Source: JBHJGM01 sp050331815
GTDB taxonomy: Bacteria; Verrucomicrobiota; Verrucomicrobiia; Opitutales; JBHJGM01
NCBI GenBank assembly: GCA_050331815.1
Contig: JBHJGM010000003.1
Span: 248,001 to 312,000 of the forward strand
DNA length: 64,000 nucleotides
Reading direction: 5' to 3'
Below, one piece after another: positions 44,780 through 54,395 of the stretch. Position numbers and translations under genes: made by a program. The notes under the pieces are model-generated. The model was given only the letters and a program-made list of their open reading frames with translations. It was not told the origin of the DNA and ran no database searches. The stretch's first letter is position 1. The number at the start of each line of letters is the position of its first letter.

Positions 44780-45769
44780 ATGAACAAGGCATTGGTCACC
44801 GGAAGCAGTGGGCATTTGGGCGAAGCGATGATGCGGATACTGCGCGCTCGGGGCATTGCCTGTGTGGGGCTCGACCGCAAGCCCGGCGCCTACACCGATC
44901 GCGTCGGTTCCATAGGCAAGCGTTCGTTGGTGGATACGTGCCTGAGCGGCGTAGATGTGGTCTTTCACACGGCAACCCTACACAAGCCTCACGTGGCCAC
45001 GCACTCGAAGCGGGACTTTGTCGACACGAACATCTCCGGCACGTTGACCCTGCTGGAAGCCGCGCGGGATCACCGGATTGACGCCTTTATCTACACCAGC
45101 ACGACGAGCGTTTACGGTGACGCCCTGCGACCGGGTCCGGAGATGCCTGCAGCCTGGATCACCGAAGACGTGCGGCCCATCGCGCGCAACATTTACGGCG
45201 TCACAAAAGCGGCAGCTGAAGACATGTGCGAGCTCTTCGCCCGTAAGCACAAGTTGCCCTGCCTGGTCCTGAAAACCTCGCGTTTCTTTCCCGAAGCAGA
45301 CGACAACCGCGAACGCCGCGAGGGTTTTGCAGACGCCAACCTGAAAGTTAACGAACTGCTCTACCGGCGCGTCGACCTGGAAGATGTTGTCGAAGCCCAC
45401 CTGCTCGCGGCGCAAAAAGCCAAGGAGCTCCCCTTCGGTCGCTACATCATCTCCGCGACCTCACCCCTGCACCGCCAAGACGTCCAGCGCGCACGCAGTG
45501 ACTTGCCTGCTTTGGTTCGCGAGACTTTTCCGCATTATGAAAATATCTACGCGAAGCTGGGCTGGCGGATGCTGCCCGGCATTGACCGTATTTATGTTAA
45601 CGCTGCCGCGCGCCGGGACCTCGGCTGGGAGCCGCGTTGGACCTTCGCTCACGCGCTTGAGCATCTGGCCGTCGGCGAATCTGCCTTCAGCGAGCTGTCC
45701 CGCGTTGTTGGAAAAAAAGGCTATCACGAAACCGTCTTCGCGGAGGGTCCGTATCCTGTTGAGGAATGA
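44780..45769 (+). CDS. NAD-dependent epimerase/dehydratase-family protein
   Basis: The 329-residue product is an extended short-chain dehydrogenase. It opens with the Rossmann loop ALVTGSSGHLGEAMMRIL, continues with VVFHTATLHKPHVATHSKRD and NISGTLTLLEAARDH, and has catalytic residues in YTSTTSVYGD and NIYGVTKAAAEDMCE (the YxxxK pair). Such enzymes act on nucleotide sugars or related compounds; the substrate is unclear. Its last codon overlaps a possible ATG of the next gene (ATGA). Confidence 0.92.
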   Translation: MNKALVTGSSGHLGEAMMRILRARGIACVGLDRKPGAYTDRVGSIGKRSLVDTCLSGVDVVFHTATLHKPHVATHSKRDFVDTNISGTLTLLEAARDHRIDAFIYTSTTSVYGDALRPGPEMPAAWITEDVRPIARNIYGVTKAAAEDMCELFARKHKLPCLVLKTSRFFPEADDNRERREGFADANLKVNELLYRRVDLEDVVEAHLLAAQKAKELPFGRYIISATSPLHRQDVQRARSDLPALVRETFPHYENIYAKLGWRMLPGIDRIYVNAAARRDLGWEPRWTFAHALEHLAVGESAFSELSRVVGKKGYHETVFAEGPYPVEE

Positions 45770-45849
45770 TTCATGGCGCGCATTCAATCGCGGGGTGCTC
45801 GCGCGCGAAACAGCTTGTCGAACATCGGACGAGCGTATGGCTTGTTTCC

Positions 45850-46251
45850 ATGCTACGCCTGGCCCGGTTTTTTCGCACGAACCTTTCGGCGGGCCAAGCC
45901 CGTGTGCGTACTGGCCAGAGCGGCGAGCAGCTAGCCGCGCGTTTTCTGCGTCGCAAAGGTATGCGGATCGTCACGCGCAACTGGCGTAGCGGTCGGCTTG
46001 AACTGGACCTGGTCTGCCGCGAGGACGCGGTGCTCGTTTTTGTCGAAGTGCGCACGCGATCGGCTGCGGCGAAGGTCCCGGGCTTTCATTCGCTCACACG
46101 CGCCAAGAAAGAGGCCTTGAAGCGAGCGCGCTTGGCCTATTTACAAGCACTGCGGAATAAACCGGCGGCCTATCGTTTCGATCTGGTCGAGGTCACCCGC
46201 GCGAGCGACGGCTCCCACCGGCTCGAACACTACGAAAGCATCGACCTGTAG
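45850..46251 (+). CDS. YraN/UPF0102-family protein
   Basis: From the ATG at 45850 the product has 133 residues, the family's usual length. It shows GEQLAARFLRRKGMRIVTRN, LELDLVCREDAVLVFVEVRT and FDLVEV, the restriction-endonuclease-like fold with the E-x-D-L and E-V-R elements. Its molecular role is not firmly established; a nuclease function is suspected. An ATG at 45766, overlapping the upstream stop, would add 28 unrelated residues. Confidence 0.9.
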   Translation: MLRLARFFRTNLSAGQARVRTGQSGEQLAARFLRRKGMRIVTRNWRSGRLELDLVCREDAVLVFVEVRTRSAAAKVPGFHSLTRAKKEALKRARLAYLQALRNKPAAYRFDLVEVTRASDGSHRLEHYESIDL

Positions 46252-46291
46252 CCACGGACTTTCCTACGCACCTTTACCGATTCCCTTGACC

Positions 46292-47851
46292 ATGCCGCCG
46301 ACCGATAGCGACTCGAATCGCCATCCTTTCCTCCAGGGCCTGAGCAAACACCGGGGCGCCGCGCCCACGATTCTGGTTATCTTCGGAGCGTCCGGCGATC
46401 TGACCAAGCGCAAGCTCATCCCCGCCTTGTACAACCTCAGCTACGACAACCTGCTGCCGGCGGACTTCACCCTGATCGGCTTTGGACGCAGCGACGTACC
46501 CGATAAGGCCTTTCGCAGCGGCAACCAGGGCGACATCAAGACCTTTTCCCGCCGCGAGCTGAATCAGGACATCTGGCAGCGTGTTGAGGATCAGACCTAT
46601 TTTCATCAGGGCGGCTACGACGAGCAAGCCGCCTTCGAGAAACTCAAGAACCGTATCGAAGCCTACGAGAAGGAACATGAGCGTCAGTTTCAGGTGGTGT
46701 TTTACATCTCCACGCCGCCGAGCGTGTTTAAGCCCATCCTCGAAAACCTCGGCGCGACGGGCCTGGCCTCGCGCCACCGCGGGGATCCGCTGGCCTCCAA
46801 GGTGATCATCGAAAAGCCCTTTGGGCACGACCTGGAATCGGCCCAGGAGCTCAACCAGGTTATCCAGTCTCAATTCGATGAGGAGCAGGTCTATCGCATC
46901 GACCATTATCTGGGCAAGGAGACGGTCCAGGATCTCCTCGTCCAGCGTTTCGCCAACGCCATCTTTGAGCCCATCTGGAATCGTCGCTACGTCGACAACG
47001 TGCAGATCACCGTGGCCGAGAGCGTCGGCGTCGGCTCACGCGCCGGCTATTACGACCGCTCGGGAGCGCTGCGGGACATGATTCAGAACCACACCATGCA
47101 GCTGATGGCGCTCGTTGCGATGGAGCCCCCCGTCTCGCTAGAGGCCGAGCAGATTCGCGACGAGAAGGTCAAGCTGCTGAAGGCGATCGAATCCATCCGG
47201 GTTGAAGGCGAGCCAAGCGATGTTATTCGCGCGCGCTATACCGACGGCCTGATCAGCGGCGAAAAAGTTCGCGGCTACATGGAGGAGGACGACATCCCGA
47301 GCGATTCCTTTACCGAGACTTACTCCGCGTTACGCCTGCGGGTGAACAACTGGCGCTGGCAGGGCGTGCCCTTTTACCTGCGCTCAGGCAAACGCATGGC
47401 CCGGCGCGTTTCCGAGATCGCCGTCCAGTTCAAGCAACCACCTGGCAGTCTGTTCACCGACCGCCGCCGTTTCGACCTCGCGCCCAACACGCTGGTCATG
47501 CGCATCCAGCCCGACGAGGGCTCCACGCTGCTGGTCAACTCGAAGGTCCCGGGCCTGGAAACGCGAACCCAGCCGGTCAAGATGCACTTTCGCTACGCGA
47601 CCACCTTTGGCTCGGACACACCGGAGGCCTACGAGCGACTGATTCTGGACGCCATGGTGGGCGACAGCACGCTCTTCATCCGCGGCGATGAAACCGAAAC
47701 CTCCTGGGCGCTGTACACGCCAGTCCTGGAAGCCTGGCAAGCCCTGGGCCAAAAGGGGCTCGCCGAATACCGCGCCGGCTCCTGGGGCCCCCTGGAAGCC
47801 GACAAGTTGCTCTGGGAAAGTGGCCATGAATGGCGTCGCGCCGGTCCCTGA
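46292..47851 (+). CDS. zwf: Glucose-6-phosphate 1-dehydrogenase
   Basis: The 519-residue product has the NADP loop ILVIFGASGDLTKRKLIPAL, the KPFGHDLESAQELN region, the active-site signature YRIDHYLGKETVQDLL, and NRRYVDNVQITVAES. The ATG at 46292 is preferred to a TTG six bases upstream. It makes 6-phosphogluconolactone and NADPH in the first step of the oxidative pentose phosphate path. opcA and pgl follow within 40 bases, forming a clear operon. Confidence 0.98.
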   Translation: MPPTDSDSNRHPFLQGLSKHRGAAPTILVIFGASGDLTKRKLIPALYNLSYDNLLPADFTLIGFGRSDVPDKAFRSGNQGDIKTFSRRELNQDIWQRVEDQTYFHQGGYDEQAAFEKLKNRIEAYEKEHERQFQVVFYISTPPSVFKPILENLGATGLASRHRGDPLASKVIIEKPFGHDLESAQELNQVIQSQFDEEQVYRIDHYLGKETVQDLLVQRFANAIFEPIWNRRYVDNVQITVAESVGVGSRAGYYDRSGALRDMIQNHTMQLMALVAMEPPVSLEAEQIRDEKVKLLKAIESIRVEGEPSDVIRARYTDGLISGEKVRGYMEEDDIPSDSFTETYSALRLRVNNWRWQGVPFYLRSGKRMARRVSEIAVQFKQPPGSLFTDRRRFDLAPNTLVMRIQPDEGSTLLVNSKVPGLETRTQPVKMHFRYATTFGSDTPEAYERLILDAMVGDSTLFIRGDETETSWALYTPVLEAWQALGQKGLAEYRAGSWGPLEADKLLWESGHEWRRAGP

Positions 47852-47875
47852 ATTTTTTCACAACTACTGCGTATC

Positions 47876-48871
47876 ATGCTATTCGATACATTACCGGGCC
47901 AGGAGATGCCCATGCCGCAGGTCGAGTCGGCCCTGGCGCGGATGTGGGCGGTCGAGCGGACCGAGTCCACGCAGGATGCCTTGCCTTCGGAGTTTCGCGC
48001 CTCGCAGATGAACCTCATCCTGCATTTCGGTCCCGAGACGGATTCGAACGAGGGCAACGACATTTTTCAGACCACATTGAAGTTTGCCCAGCGCTACCCC
48101 TGCCGAATCGTGGTGCTGTGCCCCGGCGAGGAAGGTCAGGCCGACCCGTTCCGTCAGGCAAAGGTTTACTCGCAATGCTTCGTCGGGCGCAACCTGCGTG
48201 ACCGTACCTGTTGCGATGTGCTGATGCTGCGCTACGATCCCAGCGAGCTCGATTTTTTGGACAGCATGGTGTCCATCTGGCTCGAGAACGACCTGCCCAC
48301 GTCCTACTATTTTCACAAGGTGCCGCTCGCGCAGATCGAGGCGCACCTGCTCGAGTTCGTGCGCAAGTGCCGCCGGGTGCTCTTTGATGCCTCCGTCGAG
48401 ACCGAAGATCTCTCCTCGGTGCAATGGCCGCACGCCGAGCTGGTGCGCGACCTTGCCTGGGCGCGTCTGCTCCCTCTGCGTCAGGCGCTCGGGCAGTTTT
48501 TGAGCAACATCGAGACTGCCGCGCTCTGCGAAGGGCTCGAATCGGTAAAGATCGCCGCGCACGAAACGCTGAAAGGCGAGGGGAGCAACCTGCTGGCCTG
48601 GGTCCGCCAATGTCTGGAGGGCTGCGCTCAGCTCTGCGACAAGCCGTTTGAAATCGACTTCAGCCAGCGCGAAGCCGGCGTTGAGGAACCGCACATGTCC
48701 ATGGAATGGGCCTATCGCGATTCCGCCAAGCACCTGCTGTGGTCCTGGGATCGCACCAAGGACGCCGCGACCATCACCGCCGACTTTGGTAACGGGCGCA
48801 CGTCTTTCCCAATCCACGCCAGCTTTCTCTCCACCCACAAAACCCTCGCCGAAGCCTGTTTCTTCGATTGA
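47876..48871 (+). CDS. opcA: OpcA-like glucose-6-phosphate dehydrogenase assembly protein
   Basis: The 331-residue product matches OpcA in size and order: MNLILHFGPETDSN near the start, AQRYPCRIVVLCPGEE, CFVGRNLRDRTCCDVLML, ENDLPTSYYFHKVPL, and WPHAELVRDLAWARLLPLRQ. OpcA proteins activate or assemble glucose-6-phosphate dehydrogenase in cyanobacteria and actinobacteria. Here it lies 24 bases after zwf and 16 before pgl. The gene pairing is strong evidence for the role; the symbol is assigned by homology and context. Confidence 0.88.
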   Translation: MLFDTLPGQEMPMPQVESALARMWAVERTESTQDALPSEFRASQMNLILHFGPETDSNEGNDIFQTTLKFAQRYPCRIVVLCPGEEGQADPFRQAKVYSQCFVGRNLRDRTCCDVLMLRYDPSELDFLDSMVSIWLENDLPTSYYFHKVPLAQIEAHLLEFVRKCRRVLFDASVETEDLSSVQWPHAELVRDLAWARLLPLRQALGQFLSNIETAALCEGLESVKIAAHETLKGEGSNLLAWVRQCLEGCAQLCDKPFEIDFSQREAGVEEPHMSMEWAYRDSAKHLLWSWDRTKDAATITADFGNGRTSFPIHASFLSTHKTLAEACFFD

Positions 48872-48887
48872 GCCTGCTTTTTCGTTC

Positions 48888-49628
48888 ATGCGCAGCATCG
48901 ATTCCCCCTACGGACGTATCGAGATTGGTGATACGCCGGAAATCCTGGCCGCCGCCGCCGCTCTGATTCGGCAGACCGCAGAGGCCGGTAACGCGAGCCG
49001 TCCAACCTCGGTCGCACTCAGCGGCGGCTCCACCCCCAAGGCGCTCTATCAGTGGATTGTCGAAAACCGCGCGCTGCCGCGTTCGGCCACCGTCCACCTG
49101 GTCTGGACCGTCAGCGACGAGCGTACCGTGCCGCCATCCTCGCCTGAGAGCAACCTGGGCAATCTCGACCGGCAGTTGCTCGTGCCGTTGGAAATCGCCG
49201 CCAACGCCAAGCTATCGTGGCCCGTCGATTTGCCGCCTGATCAAGCCGCCGCGATGTACGCCAGTCTCTGGCAAGAACGCGTCGCGGACGATCGCCTCTA
49301 TGACTTGTGCTTTCTGGGCATGGGCGACGACGGGCACACCCTCTCGATTTTCCCGGATAGCCCACTGTTGAAGCGCCCGGTGTCCGGTGATGTAGCCGCG
49401 GTGGAGGTCCCGGAAAAAGGTTGGCGGCTGACCGCCACGCCCTCCGGGCTCAAGCGCTGCGGCCAGATCGTGGCCCTGGTCGCGGGTGCGGGTAAGGTAG
49501 CGCGCATTCGCTCGGTTTTTCAGGGACCACACGATCCCATCACCCAGCCGATCCAACTGCTGAAAGACCACGCCAACCGCGTCGTCTGGCTGATGGACGA
49601 GGCTGCAGCGGCAGGCCTTACGGATTGA
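48888..49628 (+). CDS. pgl: 6-phosphogluconolactonase
   Basis: The 246-residue product starts at the ATG at 48888 (MRSIDSPYGRIEIGDTPEIL). It shows SVALSGGSTPKALYQWI, HLVWTVSDERTVPPSSPESN and FLGMGDDGHTLSIFPDSP, the standard signatures of the NagB/Pgl fold. It hydrolyses 6-phosphogluconolactone, completing the zwf-opcA-pgl operon. A longer open frame upstream overlaps opcA and is not credible. The stop overlaps the convergent tyrS gene by 11 bases. Confidence 0.96.
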   Translation: MRSIDSPYGRIEIGDTPEILAAAAALIRQTAEAGNASRPTSVALSGGSTPKALYQWIVENRALPRSATVHLVWTVSDERTVPPSSPESNLGNLDRQLLVPLEIAANAKLSWPVDLPPDQAAAMYASLWQERVADDRLYDLCFLGMGDDGHTLSIFPDSPLLKRPVSGDVAAVEVPEKGWRLTATPSGLKRCGQIVALVAGAGKVARIRSVFQGPHDPITQPIQLLKDHANRVVWLMDEAAAAGLTD

Positions 49629-50799
49629 TGCGGAAAAAGATCCGCTTGCCTGCCTGAACCACGACTGGCTCGCTAGGGCGGTCTATGCGCGGGGAATCCT
49701 TGCGCACCGGAGCTTCGTTAACCTTCAAGGCTCCTTGCTCCAGCAGGCGCTTGATTTCCTTCTTGCTGGGGAAAAGCTGCGTCTGGGCCGCCAGATCGAC
49801 TACGCTGGCATCGGCTGCGCCGCCCAAGGCAGTCCAGTCGAATTCGGGCATCGCATCCGGCAGTTGGCCCTTGGAAAAAACCTTTTCGAACTGCGCGCGT
49901 TCGTTCGTTCCGGCCGCCTCGCCGTGAAACCGCGAGACCAGCGCCACGGCCAACTGCTTTTTGGCTTCCATGGGGTGGTCGTCGCGTCGGCGCTGCGATA
50001 TGCGCGCCTCGTCAACTTCAAGCAGTAGCCGGTAGTAATCCCACATTACCTTGTCGGAGATCGACATGATTTTCCCGAACATGTCTTTGGGTGTGTCGGT
50101 AAAGGCGATGTAATTATCCAGGCTCTTGGACATCTTGCGCTGCCCGTCCAGGCCGAGCAGCAGCGGCATCGTCATAACCGCCTGCTCCGGCAATCCCTGG
50201 TCCTTCTGCAGCTGGCGGCCCACCAGCATGTTGAAGAGCTGGTCGCTTCCGCCTATCTCCACATCTGCCTTTAAGACTACCGAATCGTGCCCCTGCACCA
50301 GCGGATAGAGAAACTCCACCAGTGAGATGGGCGAGCCCGCCGCGTGCCGCTTGGCAAAATCGTCCCGCTCGAGCATGCGGGCCACCGTCATCTGCCGGGC
50401 CAGTTGGAGCGTATCCGAAAAGGACATTTTACCGAACCATTCGCTGTTGAAGCAGACGGTTGTTTTGGCGCGGTCCAACACCTTGTAGGCCTGGTCAACG
50501 TAGGTCTGCGCGTTGGCTCTTACCTCCTCGGGCGTTAGCACCGGGCGCACGCTGGAGCGTCCTGAAGGGTCGCCGATCAGCGAGGTGAAGTCGCCGATGA
50601 TCAGCACCGCCTCATGACCCATATCCTGAAAGAGCCGCAGCTTGTTGAAGACCACCAGATGGCCAAAGGTCAGGTCGGGCCGCGTCGGGTCAACCCCCAG
50701 TTTCACCCGCAGTTTTTTGCCCGCGGCGATACGCTCCCCCAGCGCTTCGTCGCCGATAAAGGTCTCGGTGTTGCGTCGAATCTCCTCCAGCACATCCAT
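49618..50799 (-). CDS. tyrS: Tyrosyl-tRNA synthetase
   Basis: The 393-residue product has KLRVKLGVDPTRPDLTFGHL, where the HIGH box reads FGHL. GGSDQLFNMLVGRQLQ, the KMSKS loop GQRKMSKSLDNYIA, and a C-terminal S4-like RNA-binding domain (LFPSKKEIKRLLEQGALKVN) follow. It charges tRNA-Tyr. The size and KMSKS setting match the TyrS type found in many non-enteric bacteria. It is divergent from the peroxiredoxin gene, with 169 bases between the starts. Confidence 0.97.
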   Translation of the reverse strand: MDVLEEIRRNTETFIGDEALGERIAAGKKLRVKLGVDPTRPDLTFGHLVVFNKLRLFQDMGHEAVLIIGDFTSLIGDPSGRSSVRPVLTPEEVRANAQTYVDQAYKVLDRAKTTVCFNSEWFGKMSFSDTLQLARQMTVARMLERDDFAKRHAAGSPISLVEFLYPLVQGHDSVVLKADVEIGGSDQLFNMLVGRQLQKDQGLPEQAVMTMPLLLGLDGQRKMSKSLDNYIAFTDTPKDMFGKIMSISDKVMWDYYRLLLEVDEARISQRRRDDHPMEAKKQLAVALVSRFHGEAAGTNERAQFEKVFSKGQLPDAMPEFDWTALGGAADASVVDLAAQTQLFPSKKEIKRLLEQGALKVNEAPVRKDSPRIDRPSEPVVVQAGKRIFFRINP

Positions 50800-50968
50800 G
50801 GGAAACGTGCCAAGTTAGATGGCAATTCCTTTGGGGCAAAGCCAAATTCCGTCAGCCCGCAGCTGCCCGTGTTTGCAAAATCTTTCCGTGAACGCAGTTG
50901 CCATGACCCCGGCCCGCCCATAATTTCCGCGAAACTTTTTTTACGGACACTTCAAACCACCACGCATC

Positions 50969-51439
50969 ATGGCTTTAACCGCAGGCACTCAGGCTCCCGA
51001 CTTCACCCTCCTCTCGAAGACCTCCGGCGAAATGCAGGAAGTCACCCTGAGCAAGGAACTGGCGGACTCCAAAGTCGTTTTGTTGTTCTTTCCGCTGGCC
51101 TGGACGAGCGTCTGCACCGAGGAGATGTGTTCGGTCAGTTCGGGTTTGCAGGCGTACAAGGACCTCAACGCGAAAGTCTTCGGCATCTCCGTCGACAGCC
51201 CGTTCGCACAGGAGCAATTCGCCAAACAGCAGAAAATCGAGTTTGCACTACTTAGTGACTTTAACCGCGAAGTCTGCGCCGCCTATGAGGTTCAGTACGA
51301 GGAGTTGCTCGGCTTCAAAGGTGTGGCCAAGCGCGGCGCCTTTGTCATCGCGCAGGACGGCACCATCGCCTACGGCGCGGCGAACGACGACCCCAAGGTG
51401 ATGCCCGATTTCGCGGCCATCCAGGCGGCCCTGAAATAG
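50969..51439 (+). CDS. AhpE/Tsa-type peroxiredoxin
   Basis: The 156-residue product begins MALTAGTQAPDFTLLSKTSG and has the peroxidatic site VLLFFPLAWTSVCTEEMCS, matching P-x3-T-x2-C, with a second Cys four residues on. FGISVDSPFAQEQFAKQQ and KRGAFVIAQDGTIAYG complete the thioredoxin-like fold. It reduces peroxides in the cytoplasm. Which electron donor is used cannot be read. It lies 78 bases before acnA; the space contains only a 6-bp inverted repeat without a T run. Confidence 0.95.
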   Translation: MALTAGTQAPDFTLLSKTSGEMQEVTLSKELADSKVVLLFFPLAWTSVCTEEMCSVSSGLQAYKDLNAKVFGISVDSPFAQEQFAKQQKIEFALLSDFNREVCAAYEVQYEELLGFKGVAKRGAFVIAQDGTIAYGAANDDPKVMPDFAAIQAALK

Positions 51440-51517
51440 CCGCCGCAGCCACGAGCCGGCCCGTTTGCTCCGGGTTGCCAGAAGCCCGGATATGCCTCAG
51501 AGTAGAGAGAAATCGAT

Positions 51518-54352
51518 ATGAGTTCCTTACCAGACCCCCTGAAGACACTCCGGCCATTCGAATCTTCCGCCGGCCACCAGGGCCACTTGTACAGCCTGCC
51601 CGCTTTGGAAGACGCGGGCGTCGGCCCAGTCAGTCGGCTGCCGTTTAGCATCCGCGTTGTGCTGGAAGCCGTGCTGCGCCACTGCGATGGCCAGACCATC
51701 ACCGAAGATGCGGTCAAGCAACTGGCCAACTGGAACGCCGCTAAACCATCCACTGACGAAATACCCTTTGTTGTCGCGCGTATCGTTCTGCAGGACTTTA
51801 CCGGGGTTCCGCTGCTAGTTGACCTGGCGGCCATGCGCGACGCCGTGGCTAAGCTCGACCGCGACCCAAAGATTATCGAGCCGCTTGTGCCGGTCGATCT
51901 CGTTGTCGACCACTCGGTCCAGGTCGACCGCGCCGGCACTCCCGAGTCCTTTACCGCCAACCTCCAGATCGAATTCGAACGTAACCGTGAGCGCTACGAA
52001 TTCCTCAAGTGGGGTCAGCAGTCCTTCGAAACCTTTTCGGTGGTCCCGCCGGCCATCGGCATTGTCCACCAGGTCAATCTGGAGTACCTGGCGCGCGTCG
52101 TCTTTGAAAACACCGTTGGGGATGAAACCGTTTTTTACCCGGACAGCCTCGTCGGCACTGACAGCCATACCACCATGATCAACGGCCTTGGAGTCGTCGG
52201 CTGGGGCGTGGGTGGTATTGAAGCCGAAGCCGGGATGCTCGGGCAACCAGTCTATTTCCAGACGCCCGAGGTCATCGGCGTCCACTTGACCGGCCAACTG
52301 GCCGAGGGGGTCACCGCTACCGACCTCACCCTCCGCATCACGCAGATGCTGCGCGAGGAAAAGGTGGTCGGTAAATTCGTCGAGTTTTTTGGCGAGGGCG
52401 CGGCTTCGCTCTCGCTGCCCGACCGCGCAACCATCGGCAACATGGCACCCGAATACGGGGCCACCATGGGTTATTTCCCGGTCGATGAAAAATCACTCGA
52501 GTACCTAGCCCTGACCGGTCGTTCCGAAAAGCAGCTCACGCTCATTCGCGAGTACTTGAAGGCGCAGGGGCTGTTCGGCATCCCACGGGCCGGCGATTGC
52601 GATTACACCAAGGTCATCGAACTCGACATGGGCAGCGTGATGCCTGCAGTGGCTGGGCCCAAGCGTCCGCAAGACCGCATCGACGTGCCACACCTCAAGG
52701 GCGAGTTTCTCAAGCTCTTGAGCGTGTCACCTGCCGAAGGCGGTTTTGGCAAAAGTGAGGAAGCGCTAAGAGAAACCGTTGCGGTACAGGAAGCGGTTGC
52801 AGCCAGCACGCCCTCGGTCACCGGTGGCGATCTTTCAAATGGCCAGAGCACCGAGCGCAGCGCCAACGAGATGGTTGCCAACCGGCCCGCCACTCCCGGG
52901 GCACTGGCCACCGGGCGGCGTCACAACGAAGTTTTGCGCCATGGCTCGGTCCTCATCGCCGCTATCACCAGCTGTACCAACACGAGCAATCCCTCGGTCA
53001 TGATTGCCGCGGGACTGGTTGCAAAGAAAGCCACCGAGCGCGGACTCAAGGTCGATACGACGGTCAAAGCCAGCCTCGCCCCGGGTTCGCGAGTCGTCAC
53101 GGATTACCTCAACGAAACCGGGCTGCAAACCTACCTGGACCAGATTGGGTTTAACCTTGTTGGCTACGGTTGCACTACCTGCATCGGTAACAGCGGCCCG
53201 CTCGATGAAACCATCGAAGCCGCTATCAAGAAGGGTGACCTCGTTTGCGCCAGCGTCCTTTCCGGGAATCGAAATTTCGAGGCGCGCGTGCACAGTTCTA
53301 TCAAGGCGAACTTTTTGATGTCGCCGCCCCTAGTGGTCGCCTACGCGCTTGCCGGTCGGGTCGACATCGACCTGCAGTCCGACCCCATCGGCCAGGATGA
53401 CAATGGCCAGGACGTCTTCCTGCGCGACATCTGGCCCACCCAGTCGGAGATCAACGAGCTGGTGCGCAGCGGTCTCAAGCCGGAGATGTTCATCCAAAAG
53501 TACAGCGACATCGACGAGGCCAATCCGGAGTGGAAGGCCATCGGCGTCGAAGGCGGTACTACTTACGCGTGGAACCCGAAGTCTACCTACATTCAGCAGC
53601 CGCCGTTCTTCGATGGCTTCACGCCCAAGGTCAAAGGCGCACCCGATCTAAACACGCCGATGCGCGCTCTGGCCATTCTGGGTGATTCCGTCACGACCGA
53701 CCACATCTCACCGGCGGGTGCCATCCCCAAAGACGGTCCGGCCGGACGCTATTTGATTGAGAACGACGTCGAGCCGCCGGCCTTCAATTCCTTTGGCTCG
53801 CGCCGTGGTAACGACCGTGTCATGACCCGCGGCACATTTGCCAACGTCCGCATCAAAAACCTGATGGCCGACGGCAAAGAAGGTGGCTGGACCAAGGTGC
53901 ATCCTTCCGGCGAGCTCAAGCCCATTCACGACGCTTGCGCGCATTATGCCTCCGAGGGCACACCCCTGATCGTTTTTGGTGGCTCTGACTACGGGATGGG
54001 CAGCTCCCGCGACTGGGCGGCCAAAGGCACGGCGCTGTTGGGCGTTCGGGCGGTGGTCGTGCGTTCTTTTGAGCGAATCCACCGGTCCAACCTGATCGGG
54101 ATGGGGGTGCTGCCCTTGCAGTTTGCCGAAGGCCAGGACGCCGTCAGCCTTGGGCTGGATGGTTCGGAAACCTTCCGCCTCGAGGGCCTCGGTGACTCCA
54201 TTGAACCGCGCTCCAAAGCCTCGCTGGTCATCGAAAAAAATGGCGAGGAGACAACCGTCGAACTGACTGTCCGTATCGATACCGCAATCGAATCCGAGTA
54301 TTACCGCCACGGAGGCATCCTGCCTTACGTGCTCAGGAATCTCCTATCTTGA
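51518..54352 (+). CDS. acnA: Aconitate hydratase
   Basis: The 944-residue product has the AcnA signatures: TDSHTTMINGLGVVGWGVGG, MAPEYGATMGYFPVDEKS, the first cluster ligand SCTNTSNPSVMIAAGL, the second and third GCTTCIGNSGPL, and DYGMGSSRDWAAKGTALLGV in the swivel domain. A Ser/Thr/Ala-rich stretch before the cluster (about 425-470) is longer than usual. It interconverts citrate and isocitrate in the TCA cycle. A weak Shine-Dalgarno sequence (AGAGAGA) precedes the ATG at 51518. Confidence 0.98.
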   Translation: MSSLPDPLKTLRPFESSAGHQGHLYSLPALEDAGVGPVSRLPFSIRVVLEAVLRHCDGQTITEDAVKQLANWNAAKPSTDEIPFVVARIVLQDFTGVPLLVDLAAMRDAVAKLDRDPKIIEPLVPVDLVVDHSVQVDRAGTPESFTANLQIEFERNRERYEFLKWGQQSFETFSVVPPAIGIVHQVNLEYLARVVFENTVGDETVFYPDSLVGTDSHTTMINGLGVVGWGVGGIEAEAGMLGQPVYFQTPEVIGVHLTGQLAEGVTATDLTLRITQMLREEKVVGKFVEFFGEGAASLSLPDRATIGNMAPEYGATMGYFPVDEKSLEYLALTGRSEKQLTLIREYLKAQGLFGIPRAGDCDYTKVIELDMGSVMPAVAGPKRPQDRIDVPHLKGEFLKLLSVSPAEGGFGKSEEALRETVAVQEAVAASTPSVTGGDLSNGQSTERSANEMVANRPATPGALATGRRHNEVLRHGSVLIAAITSCTNTSNPSVMIAAGLVAKKATERGLKVDTTVKASLAPGSRVVTDYLNETGLQTYLDQIGFNLVGYGCTTCIGNSGPLDETIEAAIKKGDLVCASVLSGNRNFEARVHSSIKANFLMSPPLVVAYALAGRVDIDLQSDPIGQDDNGQDVFLRDIWPTQSEINELVRSGLKPEMFIQKYSDIDEANPEWKAIGVEGGTTYAWNPKSTYIQQPPFFDGFTPKVKGAPDLNTPMRALAILGDSVTTDHISPAGAIPKDGPAGRYLIENDVEPPAFNSFGSRRGNDRVMTRGTFANVRIKNLMADGKEGGWTKVHPSGELKPIHDACAHYASEGTPLIVFGGSDYGMGSSRDWAAKGTALLGVRAVVVRSFERIHRSNLIGMGVLPLQFAEGQDAVSLGLDGSETFRLEGLGDSIEPRSKASLVIEKNGEETTVELTVRIDTAIESEYYRHGGILPYVLRNLLS

Positions 54353-54395
54353 CCGATGGGAACTTGGAGAGCCTTCACGATGCGCTCTCACAGGC

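Noticed and set aside
47891..48898. Minus-strand frame of 335 codons opposite opcA
   Set aside because: The opposite strand carries the OpcA signatures and operon context.
51469..51490. Inverted repeat TCCGGG/CCCGGA as terminator before acnA
   Set aside because: The stem is only 6 bp and no T run follows.
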